64,000 bases of DNA from Histophilus somni (GCF_014202395.1 NZ_JACHGQ010000010.1:18046-82045); one strand, 5' to 3'. Shown: positions 11,966-23,701, numbered from the stretch's first letter. Notes: a model not told the origin generated them from the sequence alone. Numbers and translations: made by a program.

Positions 11966-13117
11966 ATGAAATCCATTGTTTATGAAAAAAAACTACCAAA
12001 ACTTACCGCACTTGAAATTGCTAAAAATAGTAAAAAGAAAGTGATTTGCGGTATGTCTGGTGGTGTTGATTCCTCTGTGTCCGCTTTTATTCTTCAACAG
12101 CAAGGTTATCAAGTTGAAGGATTGTTTATGAAGAATTGGGAAGAAGATGATGATACGGATTATTGTACTGCCGCTAACGATTTAGCTGATGCACAGGCAG
12201 TGTGTGATAAATTAGGAATAAAGCTACATAAAATTAATTTTGCTGCTGAATATTGGGATAATGTATTTGAGCATTTTTTAGCTGAATATAAAGCCGGAAG
12301 AACACCAAATCCTGATATTTTATGCAATAAAGAAATTAAATTTAAGGCTTTCTTGGAATATGCGGTAGAAGATTTAGGTGCTGATTACATTGCAACAGGA
12401 CATTATGTTCGTCGATCCGATGTAAATGGACAAACAAAATTATTACGTGGTCTGGATAGTAATAAAGATCAAAGTTATTTCCTTTATACCTTGAGCAAAG
12501 ATCAAGTGGCTCAAAGTCTATTTCCCGTAGGTGAAATTGAAAAACCGATTGTTAGGGCTATAGCAGAAGATCTCGGTTTGATTACGGCAAAAAAGAAAGA
12601 TTCTACGGGGATTTGTTTTATTGGAGAACGTAAATTTAAAGAATTTTTGGCAAGATTTTTACCTGCACAACTGGGTGAAATTCGTATGGTTGACGGTAAA
12701 GTCATCGGCAAACATGATGGCTTAATGTATTACACCTTAGGTCAACGTAAAGGATTAGGTATTGGAGGAGTAAAAGGGTTAAGTGAAGATCCGTTTTATG
12801 TGGTAGAAAAAGATTTAATTAACAATGTACTAGTAGTTGCACAAGGAAATGATAATTCTGCCCTGTTATCACAAGGTTTAATGGCTACTCAGCTATATTG
12901 GATTGATCGTTTGCCAATTCGTCAAAATTTACGTTGTACAGTCAAAACACGTTATCGTCAAAAAGATGTTGATTGTGAAGTTATTCCTATAAATGATGAT
13001 TGTATTGAAGTGCGGTTTGATGAGCCACAAATTGCTGTTACGCCGGGACAATCAGCTGTTTTTTATCAAGGTGAGGTATGTCTCGGTGGCGGTGTGATTG
13101 AAAGGCAAATTAAATAA
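11966..13117 (+). CDS. mnmA: tRNA-specific 2-thiouridylase MnmA
   Basis: MnmA adds sulfur to the wobble uridine (U34) of tRNAs for Lys, Glu and Gln. The 383-residue product has the PP-loop SGGVDSS at residues 31-37 for ATP binding, the catalytic Cys region [12 protein letters not shown], and the second Cys in STGICFIGE. The [12 protein letters not shown] segment is conserved. The first 25 residues are variable, so an internal start cannot be excluded. Sulfur reaches MnmA through the TusBCD relay, and those genes are also in this window (51.2-52.2 kb). A strong terminator follows. Confidence 0.95.
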   Translation: MKSIVYEKKLPKLTALEIAKNSKKKVICGMSGGVDSSVSAFILQQQGYQVEGLFMKNWEEDDDTDYCTAANDLADAQAVCDKLGIKLHKINFAAEYWDNVFEHFLAEYKAGRTPNPDILCNKEIKFKAFLEYAVEDLGADYIATGHYVRRSDVNGQTKLLRGLDSNKDQSYFLYTLSKDQVAQSLFPVGEIEKPIVRAIAEDLGLITAKKKDSTGICFIGERKFKEFLARFLPAQLGEIRMVDGKVIGKHDGLMYYTLGQRKGLGIGGVKGLSEDPFYVVEKDLINNVLVVAQGNDNSALLSQGLMATQLYWIDRLPIRQNLRCTVKTRYRQKDVDCEVIPINDDCIEVRFDEPQIAVTPGQSAVFYQGEVCLGGGVIERQIK

Positions 13118-13120
13118 AGT

Positions 13121-13150
13121 AAAAGCTAATCTTTTAAGATTAGCTTTTTT
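13121..13150 (+). terminator. Rho-independent terminator after mnmA
   Basis: AAAAGCTAATCTT and its exact complement form a 13-bp stem with a 2-base minimal gap and end in a T run, directly after the mnmA stop. Confidence 0.88.
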
Positions 13151-13200
13151 ATATCCGGCATAAAAATCACTAACTAATTTGTTGATGATTTTGTTAAATG

Positions 13201-13794
13201 CTATGAGAGTTTTACATTTTTATTTAACAGCGTGATTAATATTTCTGTTATGGCTTGGTAGAACGAGGTTTCTGTTTTAATTTTTTGTACTTTTTTATTA
13301 AAAGGAATAAGCCAAGCTAATAAATAATGTTGAATAAAGTTAAAACTTTTCTCTTTTTGACCGCTCTTTTCAAGGGTTATCAGTAATTCTAAATAAACAG
13401 CGAGATGATCGCTGGGTTCACGTAGATTGTGATCAAACTTTAGCTGGTATTTAAATAGTAAATGGTCAATAAATGCAATATGTTGATTTAGTTCTTTTTC
13501 CGATAAGTAAGCGGAGGCGTAAGGCAAAGCACTATTTTCTCCATTCAACAAGAAAAGTTGGGCAAAATCCGCAGCTAATTCTAAATGAGCTAAAGGCAAA
13601 TTAGATAATTGCATGAGTGAGTTTCGAACAGTATTTATTTGCTTCGCCAAATCTTGTTCTGACAAAAAATCAAACAAGGGAGTAAAAACCCCTTGTTGAT
13701 ATTGTTGTAGCTGCTGTTCAGTTAATTCATGGCTTAATATATTTTTAAGCCATGAATAAATAAAGATTTTTTCTTCGGTATTCAACGTTATCAT
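13201..13794 (-). CDS. torD: TorD family molybdoenzyme chaperone
   Basis: TorD-type chaperones bind the apo-molybdoenzyme and its Tat signal until the molybdenum cofactor is inserted. This all-helical 197-residue protein shows the family landmarks PYASAYLSE (about residues 91-99) and [13 protein letters not shown], the E-P-x-D-H motif. It overlaps the end of the molybdoenzyme gene by 4 bases (ATGA), so the two are translationally coupled and this enzyme is its likely client. It is the last gene of a three-gene minus-strand operon. Confidence 0.88.
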
Positions 13795-16274
13795 AATGCA
13801 ATTTCTATTGGACCTTTGAAACCATTAGGTTCAGGAGCAATGCCTTTATATTTTTCAATATTAACAAGGCATGTATTGGCAGAAACAGCTTGAGCTAAGC
13901 TAGAAGAACCTATGTCAAGAGTCATAGTATTCGGATCGCCATAAGTATCAATAGAGCCGATTTTTTCATCTAACGGTGAATACCATGCACCTTCTTGTAA
14001 CCGCACTACACCGCTTGGATAGTCCTCTGAAAGGTGTGCACCTACAATAGCTTGACCTCGATCATTATAAACTCGCACAAGATCTCCATGAGCAATGCCT
14101 AGTTCTTTTGCATCATTTGGATTGATAAATAAAGGTTCTCTACCCTGAATAGTATAAGTTTCACGTAATTCTTTTGATTCACAAAGTTGTGAATGTAAAC
14201 GTTGATCAGGGTGAACTGATTGCAACCAGAATTTAAATTTATCTGATTTTGGTCCGCCATGAGAACGTTCCGTTTTTTCAAACCACATTGGATGACCTTT
14301 GCAATCATCATAGCCATAAGAAGCGATTTTATTGCTATAAATTTCAATAAAACCAGAAGGAGTACCAAGTGCATGAAGTTCAGGATCTTCTCGGAAATCA
14401 GCATGTCTTACCCAAGGTTTACCTTCCGGGAAAAGTACAAATCCTGTTTTCCAAAATTTTTCAAAGGTTGGCATAGCAAATTTGCCTTCATTTTCTTTAC
14501 GGCAGTCTTCGTAAAGTTTTTCTACCCATTCCATCTCGTCCATGTTACGACAATATTCTTTCTCTTTACCAAATCTGCGACAAAGTTCTTTGAAAATTTC
14601 AAAATCTGAACGGGAATCGTAAAGCGGATCGATTAATTTTTGCATAGCAATAACGCCTCGGTTGCTATATGAACCGTAAGCATCAATGTCATTACGTTCA
14701 AAAGGCGTACAGGCGGGTAACACAATATCGGAAAAACGACAAGTAGCTGTCCAGCTGTAATTAATTGATACTATGGTTTCCAGCTTTTGGAAGGCTTGTT
14801 TCATTTTATTGCGTTCAGAATGACGATGCCATTGGTTACATCCGGTGAAGATTGCCATTTTATAGGGAGCATAAACCACTTTTTGTCCGTTAAAATGAAT
14901 TGTCTTATCCGGATTTAACAAGGAATCGGATAATCTTGCTACAGGAATGACCGCACTATAACCGTTATAATCGGTGCTTTCGTATTTCGGTTTTTGTCCT
15001 TCATCCACATTCAATGGAAAAGCACCAGGCATGGCTGCTCCGGATTCCGGTATACCGATGGAACTATAATGATGGGCATAACTGATACCACCTCCCGGTA
15101 GACCGATTTGTCCGAGCATAGCCGCTAAGACGGCACCCATCCAGTAAGGTTGTTCACCGTGTTGTTGACGTTGAATAGCCCAACCAAAAATTAACTGTGT
15201 CCGTTTTCCGGCAAGCATATGTGCAAACTCACGAATTTTACTTGCAGAAATACCACAGATTTTCTCTGCCCATTCAGGAGTTTTTGCTGTTTTGTCTTCC
15301 TCTTCACCCGTTAAGTAAGGTACAAATTTTTCAAATCCTATCGTGTACATTTTAAGGAATTTTTTATCGTAAAGATTTTCCGTATAAAGCACATAGGCTA
15401 TGGCGAGCATAAAAGGAACATCAGTTTGCGGATTGATATATTGTTGTTGGCAACCCAAATAATTTTGAGTTTTACTTTTCACAGGATCAACACAAATTAC
15501 ATTAATTGAATTATCTGCTACTTTTTGTTTGAGTTGGGCTAAATATTTATAGGCTTCATGGGTTTCACAGTTCCAACCGACCTGTAAATTTTTTACCGGA
15601 TCGCTTGCCCAAAAAATGATGTTTTGACTCTCTTTAAGTAAAATCTCCCATGATGTTCCTTGAGAATAAACCTCTGTTGAGCCTAACACATAAGGCATGA
15701 TAATTTGTCCGGCACCGGTAGAGTAATCTCCGGCAGTACTGACACTGTGTCCGTGCATGCCGATTGCTCGGATCATATGGTTACCACAGCTGTGGAATTG
15801 TCCTGTTGAACGCCAACCTACGTTACCCGTATGCAAAGCCCAAGGTCCGTAATTTTGTTGAATTCGTTCTAACTCTTCATAGAATAAGTCAAGGGCTTCG
15901 TCCCACGTCACACGTACAAAGCGATTATCTCCTCGTTGCTCTGTATTGCTGTTGTGTCTATTTTTAAGCCAATCTAATCGTATCATTGGATAGCGAATGC
16001 GAGATTCGCTATAAATTAACCCTTTGATTCCTTTTATCATCTCGGTTGGGTATTCATCATACTCAAAAGGTTTAATTTCACTTACTCGACCATTAACGAC
16101 TTTGGCACGAATTGCACCCCAATGGGAGCCGGTAATTTTCCATTGTGATAAATCTTGTTTATTTTCCACCGCACTTTTAGCAACGAGGAAGTTAGGCATT
16201 GCAAAAGTCGCAGCCATAACAGACATATTTTTCAAAAATTGACGACGTGATTGTTGCATAGTTTTATTCCTCAT
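13791..16274 (-). CDS. torZ: Periplasmic molybdopterin S-/N-oxide reductase (TorZ/MtsZ type)
   Basis: An 827-residue member of the DMSO reductase family closest in layout to TorZ, BisC and H. influenzae MtsZ. A twin-arginine signal (SRRQFLKN, residues 9-16) sends the folded enzyme to the periplasm. DYSTGAGQ contains the serine expected to bind molybdenum. No N-terminal iron-sulfur cysteine cluster is visible, as expected for this subgroup. Family knowledge allows trimethylamine N-oxide, biotin sulfoxide or methionine sulfoxide as substrate; sequence reading cannot choose. The ATG at 16274 overlaps the cytochrome stop; an in-frame ATG at 16259 is an alternative. Electrons come from the pentaheme cytochrome encoded just upstream. 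Confidence 0.9.
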
Positions 16275-17443
16275 TAATGATTATTATCGTGTGGTTGAAA
16301 ATCGGATGAATGCATTTGTAAATAGCGTAAAACACGTTTTCCTGTTGGTTTATCAATATTAGTAAAACCGACCATACCATTAAACAGTCCAATCCAAGTA
16401 TTTGAATCAAAATGTTTTACATCAGGTTGTCTATGACAAGTACTACATTGCGTTTTATAAATTTTTTCCGCTTCAGCCCATAAATTATCAATATTTTCAA
16501 TAAGTTGATTTTTACCAATCCATACAGAAAGTTTTACTTTTTGCCAAGTTAGACCGGTAATAGGATCTTCAACACTTTCCAATACATCATATTTAGGCTC
16601 CGCCGACATAAATTCTTTAGTTAGTATGGCATCGGTAATATTTTTTCCGAATTGGTTATACCAAATTCGTCCAAAGCCTTTGTCTTTTCGCCACATTTCC
16701 AGTTCAACCAAATCCGCGTTTGGTGTTGTTTTCACAAAATGTACTGGTACGCCAGTTTCTAACTGCCCGATTTCTTGCCCCATTGTTTCATCTGCAAAAA
16801 GAGCGACATTATTTTCCGTATAATAGATTTTATTTGCTTGTAAAGAGCTTGATGGTAAACCATTGCCTTTTGATGATGAATGTGACATTTCAGGAAGATG
16901 ATGTGCAATTCCTTTATGGCAATCAATACAGCTTTGATCTTTTTCAGCTGCAGGTATCATGGCATTGCGTGCAATCTCCGACATTTTATCAAAATCCATT
17001 CGATCATAGCTGTGACAAGCTTTACATTCCGCCGAACCGTTAGCGGACATTCTCGCCCATTCCCTTTCTGCCATTTCTAGACGGTGTTTTTCAAAGTCTG
17101 TTTTCGAAGAAATTTTACCGCTTAATTCGGCAAAAATTTCCTTTGTTGCTTGAATCTTACGAATATATTTATCCACCGTATTGTGAGGTAAATGACAATC
17201 AGGGCAACTTGCGGAAACCCCTTTATCATTGGACCAATGAGCGGTTTGTTTGAGTTCTTCTAATGGATATTGCATAGAATGGCAACTTATACAAAATTCT
17301 TCTTGACTGGTATGGTCAAGAACGGCATTAAAGATAATCCAACCTACAATTCCTGCAAAGGCACCGCCGACCAAAAGGATACCTAACCCTATTTTTGCAG
17401 ATGGCTTAACAAAGAATTGTTTTATTGATTTAAATATTCTCAT
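16274..17443 (-). CDS. torY: Membrane-anchored pentaheme c-type cytochrome (TorC/TorY family)
   Basis: This quinol dehydrogenase passes electrons from menaquinol to the periplasmic reductase. A single N-terminal membrane anchor (about residues 18-40) is followed by four CxxCH haem sites of the NapC/NirT-like domain (CISCH, CPDCH, CKACH, CIDCH). A separate C-terminal fifth site, CSTCH, completes the TorC/TorY pentahaem pattern. The product has 389 residues. It is the first gene of the operon, and its stop overlaps the torZ start by one base. The 255-base region upstream also holds the divergent ilvC promoter. Confidence 0.92.
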   Translation of the reverse strand: MRIFKSIKQFFVKPSAKIGLGILLVGGAFAGIVGWIIFNAVLDHTSQEEFCISCHSMQYPLEELKQTAHWSNDKGVSASCPDCHLPHNTVDKYIRKIQATKEIFAELSGKISSKTDFEKHRLEMAEREWARMSANGSAECKACHSYDRMDFDKMSEIARNAMIPAAEKDQSCIDCHKGIAHHLPEMSHSSSKGNGLPSSSLQANKIYYTENNVALFADETMGQEIGQLETGVPVHFVKTTPNADLVELEMWRKDKGFGRIWYNQFGKNITDAILTKEFMSAEPKYDVLESVEDPITGLTWQKVKLSVWIGKNQLIENIDNLWAEAEKIYKTQCSTCHRQPDVKHFDSNTWIGLFNGMVGFTNIDKPTGKRVLRYLQMHSSDFQPHDNNH

Positions 17444-17637
17444 TATTCCCCCAAAAAAAAGAAATTATTCTTAAAATTAAGAAGTTAAGAAAAAAATTAA
17501 CTAACTAACCACTTAATTATACTGTTTTTTCATACTACTTTAAATTAAAAAAATAAATTACAAACAAAAACAGATCTATTTGAGAAAACGAAATAAAAGT
17601 TTTCAATAAAGTCAATTTACGCAATAGCAAATTTATG

Positions 17638-17643
17638 TATAAT
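17638..17643 (+). promoter_or_regulatory. -10 element of the ilvC promoter
   Basis: A consensus TATAAT lies 61 bases before the ilvC start. Only a weak -35 (TTTACG, spacer 15) is visible. The rest of the 17444-17698 gap is A+T-rich and shared with the divergent torY operon; no clear FNR dyad was found. Confidence 0.45.
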
Positions 17644-17704
17644 GCTTTTACCGTAAATTTTAATTTGGTTATAACCAGCGGAATATTACATAAGGAGATT
17701 GGAA

Positions 17705-19186
17705 ATGGGTAATTATTTCAATACATTAAATTTGCGTCAACAACTTGACCAGTTAGGTCGTTGTCGCTTTATGGATCGTGAGGAATTTGCCGATGGGGTT
17801 AATTTCTTAAAAGGTAAAAAAATTGTCATTATCGGATGTGGTGCTCAAGGATTAAATCAAGGTTTAAATATGCGAGATTCCGGTTTGGATATTGCTTATG
17901 CTCTTCGTCCGGAAACTATTGAGGAAAAACGTGCTTCTTTTCAGCGAGCAAGTGAAAACGGATTTGTTGTAGGAACTTATCAGCAATTAATTCCTACGGC
18001 GGATTTGGTGATTAATTTAACACCAGATAAACAACACTCTAAAGTCGTTGCTGATGTTATGCCGTTAATTAAACAAGGAGCAGCTTTGGGATATTCGCAT
18101 GGTTTAAATATTGTTGAAGTGGGAGAAAAAATTCGTCAGGACATCACTGTGGTAATGGTCGCTCCTAAGTGTCCTGGGACGGAAGTGCGGGAAGAATTTA
18201 AACGTGGATTCGGTGTGCCGACGTTAATTGCTGTTCATCCTGAAAACGATCCGAAAGGTGAAGGGTTAGCCATTGCTAAAGCATGGGCTGCGGCGACTGG
18301 TGGACATCGTGCTGGTGTTTTGGAATCTTCTTTTGTTGCGGAAGTAAAATCCGATTTAATGGGAGAGCAAACAATTTTATGCGGTATGTTACAGGCTGGT
18401 TCTTTAGTATGTTATGACAAGTTAATCGCTGATGGTAAAGATCCGGCATATGCGGGTAAATTAATTCAATATGGTTGGGAAACAATTACTGAAGCCTTAA
18501 AACAAGGCGGTATTACCTTAATGATGGATCGGTTATCTAATAGTGCTAAGTTACGTGCATTTTCCCTTTCCGAGCAAATTAAAGAAAAATTGGATTTTCT
18601 ATTTAAAAAACATATGGATGATATTATCAGCGGTGAATTTTCCCGTGTCATGATGGAAGACTGGGCAAACGGTGATGCTAATTTATTGAAATGGCGTGAA
18701 CAAACCGGTAAAACAGCATTTGAAAATGCACCGAAAGGAGAAAATATTAAAATTTCCGAACAAGAATATTTCGATCATGGCGTATTAATGGTAGCAATGG
18801 TTAAAGCTGGCGTTGAATTGGCTTTTGATACAATGGTAGAAACGGGAATTTATGAAGAGTCTGCCTATTATGAATCACTACACGAGTTACCATTAATTGC
18901 CAATACAATTGCTCGTAAGCGTTTATATGAAATGAATGTAGTCATCTCTGATACTGCTGAGTATGGTAATTATTTATTTGCTAACGTAGCGGCTCCAATT
19001 TTAGCTAAAGAAATTATTCCAACGTTAAAACGTGGTGATTTAGGTGAGTCAACACCAGCAACGGAAATCGATAATATTTTGTTACGTGATGTAAATGATG
19101 CAATTCGTCAGCATCCGATTGAATTAATCGGTCAGGAATTGCGTGGTTATATGACAGACATGAAACGTATTTCTTCACAGGGATAA
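17705..19186 (+). CDS. ilvC: Ketol-acid reductoisomerase (NADP+), class II
   Basis: IlvC converts acetolactate or acetohydroxybutyrate to the dihydroxy acids of isoleucine, valine and leucine synthesis, using NADPH and Mg2+. The 493-residue product has the Rossmann motif [10 protein letters not shown] (about residues 43-52), and its length shows the duplicated C-terminal domain of class II enzymes. The start is the ATG at 17705, giving [14 protein letters not shown] as in E. coli, with AAGGAG 7 bases upstream. A TTG two codons earlier is rejected. It is a single-gene unit ended by a USS hairpin. Confidence 0.96.
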   Translation: MGNYFNTLNLRQQLDQLGRCRFMDREEFADGVNFLKGKKIVIIGCGAQGLNQGLNMRDSGLDIAYALRPETIEEKRASFQRASENGFVVGTYQQLIPTADLVINLTPDKQHSKVVADVMPLIKQGAALGYSHGLNIVEVGEKIRQDITVVMVAPKCPGTEVREEFKRGFGVPTLIAVHPENDPKGEGLAIAKAWAAATGGHRAGVLESSFVAEVKSDLMGEQTILCGMLQAGSLVCYDKLIADGKDPAYAGKLIQYGWETITEALKQGGITLMMDRLSNSAKLRAFSLSEQIKEKLDFLFKKHMDDIISGEFSRVMMEDWANGDANLLKWREQTGKTAFENAPKGENIKISEQEYFDHGVLMVAMVKAGVELAFDTMVETGIYEESAYYESLHELPLIANTIARKRLYEMNVVISDTAEYGNYLFANVAAPILAKEIIPTLKRGDLGESTPATEIDNILLRDVNDAIRQHPIELIGQELRGYMTDMKRISSQG

Positions 19187-19211
19187 TTTTAACTGATTTT
19201 GCTGTAAAACT

Positions 19212-19257
19212 ACCGCACTTTTGTTTCGTTATTGAGATAAAAGTGCGGTGATTTTTA
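19212..19257. terminator. Inverted USS pair, terminator between ilvC and the phosphohexomutase gene
   Basis: ACCGCACTTTT and AAAAGTGCGGT form an 11-bp stem with a 16-base loop. ATTTTTAT follows on the plus strand and a shorter T run on the minus strand. It lies between convergent genes and could serve both. Confidence 0.8.
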
Positions 19258-19314
19258 TATGGAGTCGATAAAATAACAGGTAGGTATAAAACGTGCTTTT
19301 GTGTTTATGCTAAA

Positions 19315-20973
19315 TTAGCAATCCTGTTTTCCGTACTTCTCTTGTCGGAGGATTTGGCGTACGTTCTCATCAAACTCCGCTAATACTTCGTCTGCATTTT
19401 TCGGATCTGTACCGCACACATCTAAGTAGAACTTCACTTTCGGCTCGGTGCCGGATGGACGAACAATAAGGCGACTACCATTTTCAAGCACAAACACGAG
19501 AATATCGCTAGCACGATCAGTTTTACTGTGATCAATAAATTGTGTAACTTTGAAACCGCCTAATTCTGTTAGTGGTTCTTTACGAAGTGCGGTCATCATT
19601 TTGCCGATATCCGATAATTCGTTCACACGAATAGAGATTTGTCCGCTTACATATGCACCGAATTCCGCAGTAAAGTCATTAGCGTAATCTGTTAGTGTTT
19701 TACCCTCTTTTTTCAGGCTACGGACTAAATCTAAGAAGGCAATAGCTGCTGAAATCCCGTCTTTATCACGTACTTTGTTTGGATCGACTAAGTAGCCCAA
19801 TGCTTCTTCAAAGCCGAACAATAAGTCGTTCACTTTGCCGATATATTTGAAACCAGTTAAAGTTTCTTCGGATTGGAAACCGTATTTTTTCGCAATTTCC
19901 GCCAGAGCAGGACTAGAAACCAGTGAGCAAGCTAATTTGCCCTGTTTGCCCTGTGCGTGGTATTGTTTTGCTAGATACCAACCTAAGAAACAACCAATCA
20001 CGTTACCGTGCAAAGGTTTCCAGTTGCCTTCCGAATCAGGTACCGCAACTGCAAGACGGTCTGCGTCAGGGTCGTTGGCAATGATGAACTCGGCATTTTT
20101 TGCTTTTGCCAGTTTAATTGCTAAATCTAACGCACCTTTCTCTTCTGGATTTGGGAAATTGACCGTTGGGAATGATCCATCAGGTTGAATTTGCTCTTCG
20201 ACCAAATATGGTTGTGGTAAGCCTGCTTTCGCTAAGGTTTTACTCAACACTTCATAGCCTACTCCGTGCATTGCGGTGTAAACGTAGTTAATATTTGCTT
20301 GTGGCTCTTTGGCAATAGAGGCAGTTTTTGCGATATATGCCTCTACGATCTCATCGTCTAACACTGTGTAGTGTTGGCTACGTGGTAAGTCACGAATATC
20401 GCCGTTAGCCACTTTGTCAATCAGTTTAGCGATGTCAACATCGGCTGGGGAGACGATTTGTCCCCCGCCGTTCGCTTTACCTAAATAAACTTTATAGCCG
20501 TTATCTTCAGGAGGGTTGTGGCTTGCAGTGACCATCACGCCCGCCGTAGTGTTGAGGTATTTGATAGCGTAAGCCAGTACAGGTGTTGGCAATTTTCGTG
20601 GCAAAAGGAAGGTTTTGATGCCCGCACCAGCCATAATTTCAGCGGTATCTCGTACGAACACATCAGAGTTTTTACGACCGTCATAACCTAATACGATAGA
20701 GGGTTCACTATCATAGCCTTTTAGGTATTCCGCCAAACCGCCCGCTGCTTGAGCCACGAGTACACGGTTCATACCCATAGAACCAGCTTGTAAGCGACCG
20801 CGTAAACCAGCGGTACCGAATTGCAACCGACCGTTAAAACGGTTATGTAACTCTTTCTGTGCATTCATATCGCCTGCTTTGGCTTGGTTGAGTAATGTTT
20901 GTAATTCTGCACGAGTTTCCGCATCAGGGTCTTGAGCGAGCCAGTTTTGAGCAGTGGTAAAAAGGGCAGTCAT
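19315..20973 (-). CDS. Phosphoglucomutase/phosphomannomutase family protein
   Basis: This 552-residue alpha-D-phosphohexomutase interconverts hexose 1- and 6-phosphates. The active-site serine loop TASHNPPEDNG is present, followed by the Mg2+-binding loop DPDADR, the sugar-specificity loop region GFEEALGY and the phosphate-binding RPSGTEPK near the C-terminus. FGTAGLRGRL at the N-terminus is typical of the long PgcA-like subgroup. The substrate cannot be fixed; glucose-phosphate is the usual one for this length. It is a single gene facing ilvC, with GGAGAACTGTT before the ATG. Confidence 0.92.
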   Translation of the reverse strand: MTALFTTAQNWLAQDPDAETRAELQTLLNQAKAGDMNAQKELHNRFNGRLQFGTAGLRGRLQAGSMGMNRVLVAQAAGGLAEYLKGYDSEPSIVLGYDGRKNSDVFVRDTAEIMAGAGIKTFLLPRKLPTPVLAYAIKYLNTTAGVMVTASHNPPEDNGYKVYLGKANGGGQIVSPADVDIAKLIDKVANGDIRDLPRSQHYTVLDDEIVEAYIAKTASIAKEPQANINYVYTAMHGVGYEVLSKTLAKAGLPQPYLVEEQIQPDGSFPTVNFPNPEEKGALDLAIKLAKAKNAEFIIANDPDADRLAVAVPDSEGNWKPLHGNVIGCFLGWYLAKQYHAQGKQGKLACSLVSSPALAEIAKKYGFQSEETLTGFKYIGKVNDLLFGFEEALGYLVDPNKVRDKDGISAAIAFLDLVRSLKKEGKTLTDYANDFTAEFGAYVSGQISIRVNELSDIGKMMTALRKEPLTELGGFKVTQFIDHSKTDRASDILVFVLENGSRLIVRPSGTEPKVKFYLDVCGTDPKNADEVLAEFDENVRQILRQEKYGKQDC

Positions 20974-21067
20974 AACAGTTCTCCATGAATAAGTTTAATG
21001 AAAAGTCAGTTAAGTATATCTTAGCTTTTAAGCATGCGTAACTTAATTATTCTTTTGTTATGGTTTA

Positions 21068-22159
21068 TTAAGGCAAATCAGATTTGCTATTCTTAATCAC
21101 CCTATAACTTTTTTGTGCTTTATCTACTTTGAGTAAATAATTTCTTGCTTGCTCAGAGGGGTGCATAGTAGTAAGAATACGATATACTTGCTCCGGATAT
21201 AAGCGATTAATTTTGTTAATTGCTATATCTCGATCATTATGAAACACTCGTAGTACTGCTCCGGCACCGCTATTGTAAGCGGAAATCATTGCAAAACGTT
21301 TTGAAGTTGGATTTGTTATACCATCTAAATATTTATCCCGTAATAAAGTCAAATAGGCAACACCTGTATCAATATTTTTAGCGGGATTAAAGAGATATTT
21401 TTTTGACGGTTGCCCGTTTAACCCTTTTAAATGGAATACATCTCGCCCTGCAGTATGAGGTACAACTTGCATTAAACCTATTGCGTTAGCATAACTAATT
21501 GCATAAGGATTGAAACTTGATTCCGTTTGCATAATACCAAGAATTAAACTTTCATCTATCCCATAACGTCCGGCGGCTTTTCGAATTAGAGGTAAATAGC
21601 GTTGGGCACGCACTGCAACATGGTTTGCAACCATTGGAATAATAACATACTGTACAGGATTCCCATTAGTGAGGTAACGTGTTTGCAACTTATTTTGTAA
21701 AAGATAATTTGCAAAATTACTTGCCGTCGCAATATTTTTAACTTGTGCACCTTTATGATCAACAACTAATCCGACGAGGAATGGACGAGAACTGATAGGC
21801 ACATCGCCAGAGGTAAATAAATCGATTCCTTTTGCATCCGCACCCATTAATAAAGTATGAATAATCGAATGATATAAACGACTTTTATCACCCAATGTTT
21901 CAATCATAATAGAACCTTCATCAAAGCTGATATGACTGCGAGTGTAAAAATTATCTGTGTATTTTACATAGTCTTTTCTGCTTGCCACGAGGAGTTCATT
22001 TACTCCCCAAATTTGATCGATATTATGAGAAAATTGTCCGGTTAAAATATCAAGTCCTTGAGTATCTTTTGCAAAAGCTTCATCATAGTCATCATTTAGC
22101 GTAGAACTACTACAAGCAAAAAGAAAAGGAATAATCGCAAATACAATATATTTTTTCAT
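21068..22159 (-). CDS. mltC: Membrane-bound lytic murein transglycosylase C (lipoprotein)
   Basis: MltC cleaves the glycan strands of peptidoglycan, forming 1,6-anhydromuramic ends, at the inner face of the outer membrane. The 363-residue product has a lipobox LFACS (Cys about residue 16) and an N-terminal MltC domain. The SLT lysozyme-like domain follows, with [20 protein letters not shown], where the Glu of ESSF is the catalytic acid, and AYNSGAGAV. It follows yggX after 6 bases in the conserved mutY-yggX-mltC operon. Confidence 0.95.
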   Translation of the reverse strand: MKKYIVFAIIPFLFACSSSTLNDDYDEAFAKDTQGLDILTGQFSHNIDQIWGVNELLVASRKDYVKYTDNFYTRSHISFDEGSIMIETLGDKSRLYHSIIHTLLMGADAKGIDLFTSGDVPISSRPFLVGLVVDHKGAQVKNIATASNFANYLLQNKLQTRYLTNGNPVQYVIIPMVANHVAVRAQRYLPLIRKAAGRYGIDESLILGIMQTESSFNPYAISYANAIGLMQVVPHTAGRDVFHLKGLNGQPSKKYLFNPAKNIDTGVAYLTLLRDKYLDGITNPTSKRFAMISAYNSGAGAVLRVFHNDRDIAINKINRLYPEQVYRILTTMHPSEQARNYLLKVDKAQKSYRVIKNSKSDLP

Positions 22160-22165
22160 GTTAAA

Positions 22166-22441
22166 TTATTTTTCTGTCGGAGGCACATAGCCCTCAATAT
22201 GAACATCTTTCCCTTCAAAAAGAAAATTTGTCATTTCTTGTTCTAATAACTGGCGATGTTCGGAATTCATCATATTTAATTTTTTCTCATTAACTAACAT
22301 GGTTTGTTTTTTCATCCATTCCGCCCATGCCTGTTTACTGATATTGTCAAAAATCCGTTTACCTAACTCGCCGGGATATAGCTGAAAATCCAATCCTTCA
22401 GCCTCTTGATTTAAGTAAGTGCAAAACACATTTCTTGCCAT
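22166..22441 (-). CDS. yggX: Probable Fe(2+)-trafficking protein YggX
   Basis: A 91-residue protein closely matching E. coli YggX, which protects iron-sulfur clusters and is linked to oxidative stress. Conserved are the N-terminal Cys stretch [25 protein letters not shown], and [19 protein letters not shown]. It sits between mutY and mltC. MutY is itself an iron-sulfur protein, so the pairing is sensible, as in E. coli. Confidence 0.95.
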   Translation of the reverse strand: MARNVFCTYLNQEAEGLDFQLYPGELGKRIFDNISKQAWAEWMKKQTMLVNEKKLNMMNSEHRQLLEQEMTNFLFEGKDVHIEGYVPPTEK

Positions 22442-22443
22442 AA

Positions 22444-23556
22444 TTATTTCCTTTTTTGAAATTCGATCAATAAATTTTTAACCGGCACAGCCAAACCAAT
22501 TTGGCTTGGATTGGTAGGATCATACCAATATTTGACCGCACTTGATATAGGAGAACCATATTCTACGTTATTTTCTGCAATTTTTTTCCAATCTGTGCGA
22601 TCAAATTCTACTTCCTGAGTTTGTATTTGTGCATAAATTGGATAAATATCTAAATGAAAATGGCTGAATGTATGACGAAATGCCGTCCATTGTTGATATT
22701 GTTGAATACCTTGCTGAGAAAGATGAGCCAATAATTCAGTCAGGGTATCAAACTGCGGAAAACAATATAATCCGCCCCAAAGTCCTGAAATAGGGCGTTG
22801 TTCTAAAGCAACCTTACCTTGATTCTCCAAAATCAGAAAATAACTTTTTCTCTCAGGTAACGATTTCTTCGGCTTTTTAGACGGAAAATCTACCCAATTA
22901 TTGTTTAAATTAGCACCGCACTTTATGGCTAATGGACACAACAAGCACTTAGGTTTTGTACGAGTACAAACCATCGCACCTAAGTCCATCATAGCTTGAT
23001 TAAAATCTGCGACCTGCTCTGTAGGGGTAACCTCCGCACTCAATTGCCAAAGCTTCTCCTCTACTTTTTTATCACCAGTCCAACCTTGCACCTGAAAATA
23101 ACGAGTCAGCACTCGCTTTACATTACCGTCCAAAATAGGATAAGGCTGATTAAGTACTGAAGATAAAACCGCCCCAGCTGTACTACGTCCAATACCGGGT
23201 AAAGCCCACACGTGCTGAAAATCCGTTGGAAATTCACCTTGATACTGATCTCTTATGGTTTGTGCAGCCCTATGCAAATTGCGAGCTCTTGCATAATAAC
23301 CCAGTCCTGTCCATAAGTGTAGCACTTCATCTAAAGGTGCATTGGCAAGTGCGGTAATATTTGGAAAAACTTTAATAAAACGTTCAAAGTAAGGAATAAC
23401 TGTCGCTACTTGAGTTTGTTGCAACATCACCTCGGATAACCAAACACCATATAGAGTTTTATTTTGCTGCCAAGGTAAGTTTTTACGCCCGAATTGCCGA
23501 TACCATTTAAGTACTGTATAAGCAAAAGGATTGTTAATAGAGGATTGAGCCTGCAT
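22444..23556 (-). CDS. mutY: A/G-specific adenine glycosylase MutY
   Basis: MutY removes adenine mispaired with 8-oxoguanine. The 370-residue protein has the helix-hairpin-helix [12 protein letters not shown] and the catalytic Asp region [10 protein letters not shown]. The 4Fe-4S cluster loop has spacing Cys-x6-Cys-x2-Cys-x5-Cys (starting at VCTRTKPKC). A C-terminal NUDIX-like domain recognises 8-oxoG. The ATG is at 23556. It is the first gene of the mutY-yggX-mltC operon and is divergent from trmB. Confidence 0.96.
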   Translation of the reverse strand: MQAQSSINNPFAYTVLKWYRQFGRKNLPWQQNKTLYGVWLSEVMLQQTQVATVIPYFERFIKVFPNITALANAPLDEVLHLWTGLGYYARARNLHRAAQTIRDQYQGEFPTDFQHVWALPGIGRSTAGAVLSSVLNQPYPILDGNVKRVLTRYFQVQGWTGDKKVEEKLWQLSAEVTPTEQVADFNQAMMDLGAMVCTRTKPKCLLCPLAIKCGANLNNNWVDFPSKKPKKSLPERKSYFLILENQGKVALEQRPISGLWGGLYCFPQFDTLTELLAHLSQQGIQQYQQWTAFRHTFSHFHLDIYPIYAQIQTQEVEFDRTDWKKIAENNVEYGSPISSAVKYWYDPTNPSQIGLAVPVKNLLIEFQKRK

Positions 23557-23600
23557 AATTTAGGTAATCAAAATAAAAAGAAGTGTAACATAATCAAATA

Positions 23601-23643
23601 AAAAGTGCGGCTTTATCTTAATTGATAAATTTAACCGCACTTT
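23601..23643. repeat. Inverted near-USS/USS pair between divergent mutY and trmB
   Basis: AAAAGTGCGG and CCGCACTTT face each other across about 23 bases. The left copy ends GGC instead of GGT, so it is one base off the uptake core. Because the flanking genes diverge, a terminator is not expected here. Confidence 0.6.
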
Positions 23644-23701
23644 ATATTTTCTATTAAACCCCTTATAATTTGCCCCCAAAATTAACAAGTAGTCAAATGA
23701 A

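Noticed and set aside
16272..17698. FNR or NarP site controlling torY
   Set aside because: I looked for TTGAT-N4-ATCAA-like dyads in 17444-17698 and saw none that was convincing. Regulation by oxygen is plausible from the enzyme type but not visible.
19315..20973. Calling the hexomutase specifically manB or pgm
   Set aside because: The active-site loops identify the superfamily but not the sugar. No gene symbol was given.
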